NCBI GenBank assembly: GCA_023413555.1
Contig: JAEZPG010000049.1
Location: 1 to 9,074, forward strand
From: Bacillota bacterium
GTDB taxonomy: Bacteria; Bacillota; Clostridia; Lachnospirales; Lachnospiraceae
Reading direction: 5' to 3'
DNA: 9,074 nucleotides
A program made the position numbers and the translations under genes. Positions 6,138 to 9,074 of the stretch are shown here, piece by piece (the stretch's first letter is position 1; each line of letters begins with the position of its first letter). Under the pieces are notes generated by a model, which was not told where the DNA came from, made no database searches, and was given only the letters and a program-made list of their open reading frames with translations.

Positions 6138-7268
6138 TCAATGTATCTTGGTACAATACTCTTTGGCATCAGCAATTATTTCTTTTAGATTCTTCCCTGC
6201 ATGACATACATAAGTACAAGAATTACAACCGATGCATCTCTCAAGATGGAATTGTTCAAGATCTGTTAAATCCCCTGACTCAGTCTTTTTCACAATTTGC
6301 TTTACGTTAATCTGCATTGGACACTTGCGATTGCAGCCACCACAGCCTTTACACTTAGATGCCTCATGATATGCTGGTTCCTTACCATATGTAATATAAT
6401 TGGTCACAGCAGATATCTTCTCTGCTTTTTCTAACGGATGGCTATTCATTACACCCTCTCCCACATAGATTGGCTCCTTTGAGCTCCTAGGGAGTGCTTT
6501 TGTGATGACTTCCTTTGCATCCATTCCTAAGTTTGCTTTGACTACAACTGCTGTTCCAGTGGTCAGATCCTCCACTGTAAGATAGCGGCTGTCTAACTTC
6601 TTTCCACTACAAATAATTGCTCCAATGGCAAGTACTGTCTGAATATTTAAGACCAGAATTCCTCTTTGGGCAGGATATTCATTATCATCGAGGTCTATGT
6701 CAAGTAGGTTCTTTAGTAAGACCTTCTCATATCCCATAGGATAACGGTTAGGAACCTGTACCATCTTAATCTTTGCATCCTGAAGAGAAAATGCAAGCTT
6801 CGTAGCCAGAAGTATCGTCTGAAAAGAAAAGCAGTGATTCAGCACTTCAATCCCTGTCTTCACTTCCTGAAAACGATTTCTTAAAAGCCATTCATCATGA
6901 GCCAACCCAGGGTCACACTCCACACTGTTTATAATAAGAATCCCTTTAGAATTCTTGTGTTTACTGAACTGCTTCAGCTTATCTGCAGTAGAATATCCGT
7001 TACCGCTCAGTCCCATCAAGGCATTATTAAGAAGGGAATTTATGAGGATATCCTCCGTTAGATCTTTTGGCACTTCAATCTGTTCCTTCACCTGCTTCTC
7101 GCCTGTAAGGTCCATAAAATCCACAGCATCCACATTATATAGTTTATTAAGCTTTAATTTGGGTCCTAGGCCTCTCACCTTACCATACCGCTTCTTCGAC
7201 AGTTTCTGATTTTTACGCAAACATTTATTACTTCGCACCATATGTTTGCTGATAATAGCATATTCCAT
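6138..7268 (-). CDS. RnfC-like SLBB electron-transfer protein with two [4Fe-4S] clusters, 376 aa
   Basis: This is a soluble flavin/iron-sulfur electron-transfer protein related to RnfC and PrdC. Residues 86-90 (GLSGN, with GYSTADKL after) match the glycine-rich nucleotide loop of RnfC. NSVECDPGLAHDE at about 114-126 matches its conserved NxxECEP segment, and YPMGYEK near 176 its YPxGxEK. An SLBB-like region follows (about 225-290). Two ferredoxin motifs close the protein: Cys306, 309, 312 and 316 (CKGCGGCNRKCP) and Cys345, 348, 351 and 355. The N-terminal barrel domain of true RnfC is missing or replaced by a basic segment (about 10-50). No Rnf membrane subunits are nearby, so its electron partner is unknown. 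I chose the ATG at 7266-7268 because GAAAGAGGTGG lies just before it. An upstream in-frame ATG at 7340 would overlap the tetR gene and lacks a ribosome site. Confidence 0.85.
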   Translation of the reverse strand: MEYAIISKHMVRSNKCLRKNQKLSKKRYGKVRGLGPKLKLNKLYNVDAVDFMDLTGEKQVKEQIEVPKDLTEDILINSLLNNALMGLSGNGYSTADKLKQFSKHKNSKGILIINSVECDPGLAHDEWLLRNRFQEVKTGIEVLNHCFSFQTILLATKLAFSLQDAKIKMVQVPNRYPMGYEKVLLKNLLDIDLDDNEYPAQRGILVLNIQTVLAIGAIICSGKKLDSRYLTVEDLTTGTAVVVKANLGMDAKEVITKALPRSSKEPIYVGEGVMNSHPLEKAEKISAVTNYITYGKEPAYHEASKCKGCGGCNRKCPMQINVKQIVKKTESGDLTDLEQFHLERCIGCNSCTYVCHAGKNLKEIIADAKEYCTKIH

Positions 7269-7302
7269 TCGACCACCTCTTTCGCTATTCTTATAGATTC
7301 CT

Positions 7303-7869
7303 TTACTTTTCTTTGTTATTACGACAGAAATAAGTGACATGCTCCCGTAATTCTTCTAAAACAGACTCCTCTTTAGATGATATGAGATGATACATAAAAA
7401 AGGGTGCATACAGTTCCATAGCAAGCACTCTGGGATTCTGCCTCTTCATATGTCCACCCTTCATAAGTTCGGTAAATAGCCCCGTCATGCTATTAAGCGG
7501 TCCTTGAATAAAGAAAGCTTGATATATACTTGCCATCTCTGGATTTTTGAATTGCTCAAGGATCAACAACTGGCGGTACATTACAATCCACTCATCCTCT
7601 GTCTGAAAGCGAAACATCTCCATACATGCCTGTTCCACATCTTCCCAAGCGGTTATAGAAAATTTCGCCTCCTCCTGTTTCCTCATCATTCGCTCCTTAC
7701 ATAGCACTATAATTGTATCAAAGATCTCCTGCTTACTTTTAAAATGTTTGTAAAGTGCCGTATCAGATACTTCAACTGCCCTAGCAATCATTCTAGTGGA
7801 TACCGCTTCAAAGCCATTGGTAGAAAATAATTTTAGTGATTCGTATATGATTCGGTCTCTTGTATTCAT
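7303..7869 (-). CDS. TetR/AcrR-family repressor, 188 aa
   Basis: This is a one-component repressor. The N-terminal DNA-binding domain is typical: TRDRIIYESLKLFSTNGFEAVSTRMIARAVEVSDTALYKHF split over about residues 3-42, with the recognition helix around 33-42 (VSDTALYKHF). The C-terminal ligand domain (50-188) is divergent, so the inducer cannot be read. I chose the ATG at 7867-7869 because GGAGG sits five bases before it. The in-frame ATG twelve bases earlier overlaps that GGAGG and has no site of its own. The gene leads the operon with the RnfC-like protein 34 bases downstream and the PEBP gene after it. Two dyad operators in its promoter indicate autoregulation of the operon. Confidence 0.92.
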   Translation of the reverse strand: MNTRDRIIYESLKLFSTNGFEAVSTRMIARAVEVSDTALYKHFKSKQEIFDTIIVLCKERMMRKQEEAKFSITAWEDVEQACMEMFRFQTEDEWIVMYRQLLILEQFKNPEMASIYQAFFIQGPLNSMTGLFTELMKGGHMKRQNPRVLAMELYAPFFMYHLISSKEESVLEELREHVTYFCRNNKEK

Positions 7870-7903
7870 AATAGCCTCCATATAGTAAAATACTCCGGAA
7901 TAT

Positions 7904-7958
7904 AAAAAGTAAGCGAGTGCTCACCTTTGTTCTCATTATAGTGAGCACTCGCTTACTT
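7904..7958 (-). terminator. 18-bp perfect inverted repeat followed by T5: probable readthrough terminator
   Basis: Bases 7907-7924 and 7941-7958 are perfect inverted copies separated by 16 bases. On the minus strand the second arm runs into five T residues (7904-7908). RNA from the acetyltransferase gene upstream would fold this hairpin and probably stop, as no other terminator follows that gene. RNA started at the tetR promoter near 7928 has only one arm and cannot fold it. Confidence 0.65.
7909..7956. repeat. pair of inverted TetR-type operators
   Basis: Each arm is itself a 16-base imperfect dyad of the form GTAAGC-N4-GCTCAC (7909-7924 and, inverted, 7941-7956), with five of six half-site pairs matching. 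The centres are 32 bases apart, close to three helical turns, so two repressor dimers would lie on the same DNA face. One fills the promoter spacer and the other lies just after the predicted start point. The adjacent TetR gene is the likely source of the ligand. Confidence 0.75.
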
Positions 7959-7963
7959 GTCAA
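7935..7963 (-). promoter_or_regulatory. promoter of the tetR / RnfC-like / PEBP operon
   Basis: On the minus strand a perfect -35 TTGACA (7958-7963) and a perfect -10 TATAAT (7935-7940) are 17 bases apart, an ideal sigma-A type promoter. The 17-base spacer is almost wholly one TetR-type operator. The predicted start is near 7928, about 60 bases before the tetR ATG. Such a strong core promoter suggests high expression when the repressor is released. Confidence 0.88.
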
Positions 7964-7983
7964 GTTACTTTTTAGTTACAGGA

Positions 7984-8538
7984 TTATTTCCCATACTCCT
8001 CTTTGAGAAGAGCATACCAGTTTGCATCGCAGATGCCTTGGTTGTTCCAATCTGACTGTCTGAGGGTTCCCTCAAACTTAAGTCCACATTTGAGCATTAC
8101 TTTACCGGAATTAGGATTTTTCGTATCATGACGGCTTTCAATCCGGTTCACTTCTACCTCTTCAAAGAGATACCGAATTACTTCGGCAAATGCCTCAGAC
8201 GTATACCCCTTATGCCACCAAGCTTTCCCTATACAATAGCCCACATGCATAACCCCTACCCTTTCCTCAATATGTACCACTCCCATAGAGCCAATGACCT
8301 CGTTAGATTCCTTCAGTACAATGGCCCAGTCGTAGGTATTTCCCTTCTCATAACCTTCTCTCATAGACTGTATATACTCTCTTGACACATCTACACTCTT
8401 ATGAGGTGACCACATGAGATATCTGGTCACCTCATCACTGGATGCCCAGTTGTGATACATCGCCTCTGCATCTGTTACCTCAAATTGCCGTAAAATCAGT
8501 CGGTCCGTTTCCAGCCTTGTGGTTCCCTTATGATTCAT
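7984..8538 (-). CDS. GNAT-family N-acetyltransferase, RimJ/RimL type, 184 aa
   Basis: This enzyme is expected to transfer an acetyl group from acetyl-CoA to an amine. The opening LETDRLILRQFEVTDAEAMYHNWASSDEVTRYLMW (9-43) is characteristic of the RimJ/RimL (Acetyltransf_3) group. The acetyl-CoA loop is at about 104-114 (GKAWWHKGYTSEA), a variant of the usual QxxGxG/A. The closing NPNSGKVMLKCGLKFEGTLR (141-160) is also typical. The substrate cannot be told: members act on ribosomal protein N-termini, antibiotics or small amines. The ATG lies two bases after the stop of the second TetR gene, whose last codons contain the GGGGAGGAG ribosome site, so the two are co-translated. Confidence 0.9.
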   Translation of the reverse strand: MNHKGTTRLETDRLILRQFEVTDAEAMYHNWASSDEVTRYLMWSPHKSVDVSREYIQSMREGYEKGNTYDWAIVLKESNEVIGSMGVVHIEERVGVMHVGYCIGKAWWHKGYTSEAFAEVIRYLFEEVEVNRIESRHDTKNPNSGKVMLKCGLKFEGTLRQSDWNNQGICDANWYALLKEEYGK

Positions 8539-8540
8539 CT

Positions 8541-9074
8541 TTACTCCTCCCCTGATAGGTGATTATCGTCAACCAATAGCTCCTTTACCTTCTCTAGCAT
8601 TCTATGAGTATCTTCTCTAGCGATGGTTATAATTCGACTCCACAGTCGAACACCCTGATAACTATAAAGAAGTAGGTCTATGACTGGTCCAGGATCTATG
8701 TTCCTAAACTCTCCTCGACGCACCCCATACTGAATGAGTGTCTCCCATTTTCTTCTACCCAATGTATTCAATTCCTCAAAGAAATGATTGTTCTTAGTGG
8801 CAGCATATTCATAGATGGCTAAGCTTAAAGAGGCCAACTCATCGGACATCTCCTCTTCCAGCTCAGCCAAAGCCTCGGTAAGGATCAGAACGGCCGAGAC
8901 CCCTTCCTCCATCTTCTTATGAAAGCAATCTATGTTGCTTTGTGAAAGCTCCTGAAATAATTCCTCAAAGATAGCATCCGTGCTTCCATAATGTCGATAT
9001 AAGCCCCCTCTGCTAAGACCTGTGCTATCACAGATATCTTTCATCGTTACTGCATGAAAGCCGTATTCTGCAAA
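8541..9074 (-). CDS. TetR/AcrR-family regulator, N-terminus cut by window edge
   Basis: This is a second TetR-type repressor. The reading frame stays open to the window edge. The last codons visible (FAEYGFHAVT, before MKDICDSTGL) are the second half of the first helix and the start of the helix-turn-helix, so roughly 15-20 residues plus the start codon lie outside. The ATG at 9042-9044 is internal, not the true start. Recognition helix: STGLSRGGLYRHYGSTDAIFEELF. The 178 visible codons end at TAA (8541-8543). The C-terminal domain (ELEEEMSDELASLSLAIYEYAATKNNHFFEEL and after) is unlike that of the other TetR protein in this window. It forms a two-gene unit with the acetyltransferase downstream, which it may control. 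Confidence 0.9.
   Translation of the reverse strand, partial: FAEYGFHAVTMKDICDSTGLSRGGLYRHYGSTDAIFEELFQELSQSNIDCFHKKMEEGVSAVLILTEALAELEEEMSDELASLSLAIYEYAATKNNHFFEELNTLGRRKWETLIQYGVRRGEFRNIDPGPVIDLLLYSYQGVRLWSRIITIAREDTHRMLEKVKELLVDDNHLSGEE

Noticed and set aside
7269..7340. 24-residue N-terminal extension of the RnfC-like protein
   Set aside because: It would overlap the tetR gene by 38 bases and has no ribosome site, while the internal ATG at 7266-7268 has a clear one.
9042..9044. ATG as the start of the second TetR gene
   Set aside because: The frame is open to the window edge, and the ten codons before it encode the conserved first part of a TetR DNA-binding domain.

Overview
The window looks like chromosomal or accessory DNA of a low-to-moderate GC anaerobic Firmicute, most like the clostridia and possibly the Lachnospiraceae. 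The pointers are strong AGGAGG-type ribosome binding sites, TTGACA/TATAAT promoters, an RnfC-like iron-sulfur protein, a sensorless BlaR1-type protease and a CadC/ArsR-type metal repressor. Species assignment is inference. All genes except the metal repressor lie on the minus strand.

Region 1 (1-2697) is a divergent heavy-metal resistance locus. On the minus strand are a 73-residue free metal-binding (HMA) protein and then a P1B-2 Zn/Cd/Pb ATPase that lacks its own HMA domain; only its last few residues are cut off by the window edge. On the plus strand is a CadC-type ArsR repressor that keeps both known metal-site signatures. The 274 bases between them hold two divergent promoters of identical design, each with a TTGAA/TTCAA-type operator in its 18-base spacer, plus a third operator at the start of the HMA transcript.

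Region 2 (2703-5629) is a BlaI/BlaR1-type operon read leftward: blaI, a blaR1-like M56 protease with no extracellular sensor domain, a small secreted protein or lipoprotein gene that appears frameshifted, and an 8-helix membrane protein of unknown family. It ends in an intrinsic terminator at 2703-2733. The blaI promoter contains three 14-bp operators at an exact 18-bp period. The whole block is also a 64-bp near-perfect palindrome followed by T7, so RNA reading through from upstream should fold into a terminator that buries the blaI ribosome binding site.

Region 3 (5644-7963) is an autoregulated operon of a TetR regulator, a soluble RnfC-like protein with two [4Fe-4S] clusters, and a YbhB/YbcL-type PEBP-fold protein. 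Its promoter again has an operator in the 17-base spacer and an inverted copy just after the start point. The two copies form an 18-bp perfect hairpin followed by T5.

Region 4 (7984-9074) is a second TetR regulator, cut at its N-terminus by the window edge, followed two bases later by a RimJ/RimL-type GNAT acetyltransferase.

The most interesting themes are the repeated promoter layout, in which inverted operator pairs double as terminator hairpins against readthrough from the gene upstream; the sensorless BlaR1 operon with its broken third gene; and the unusual tetR, RnfC-like, PEBP operon.
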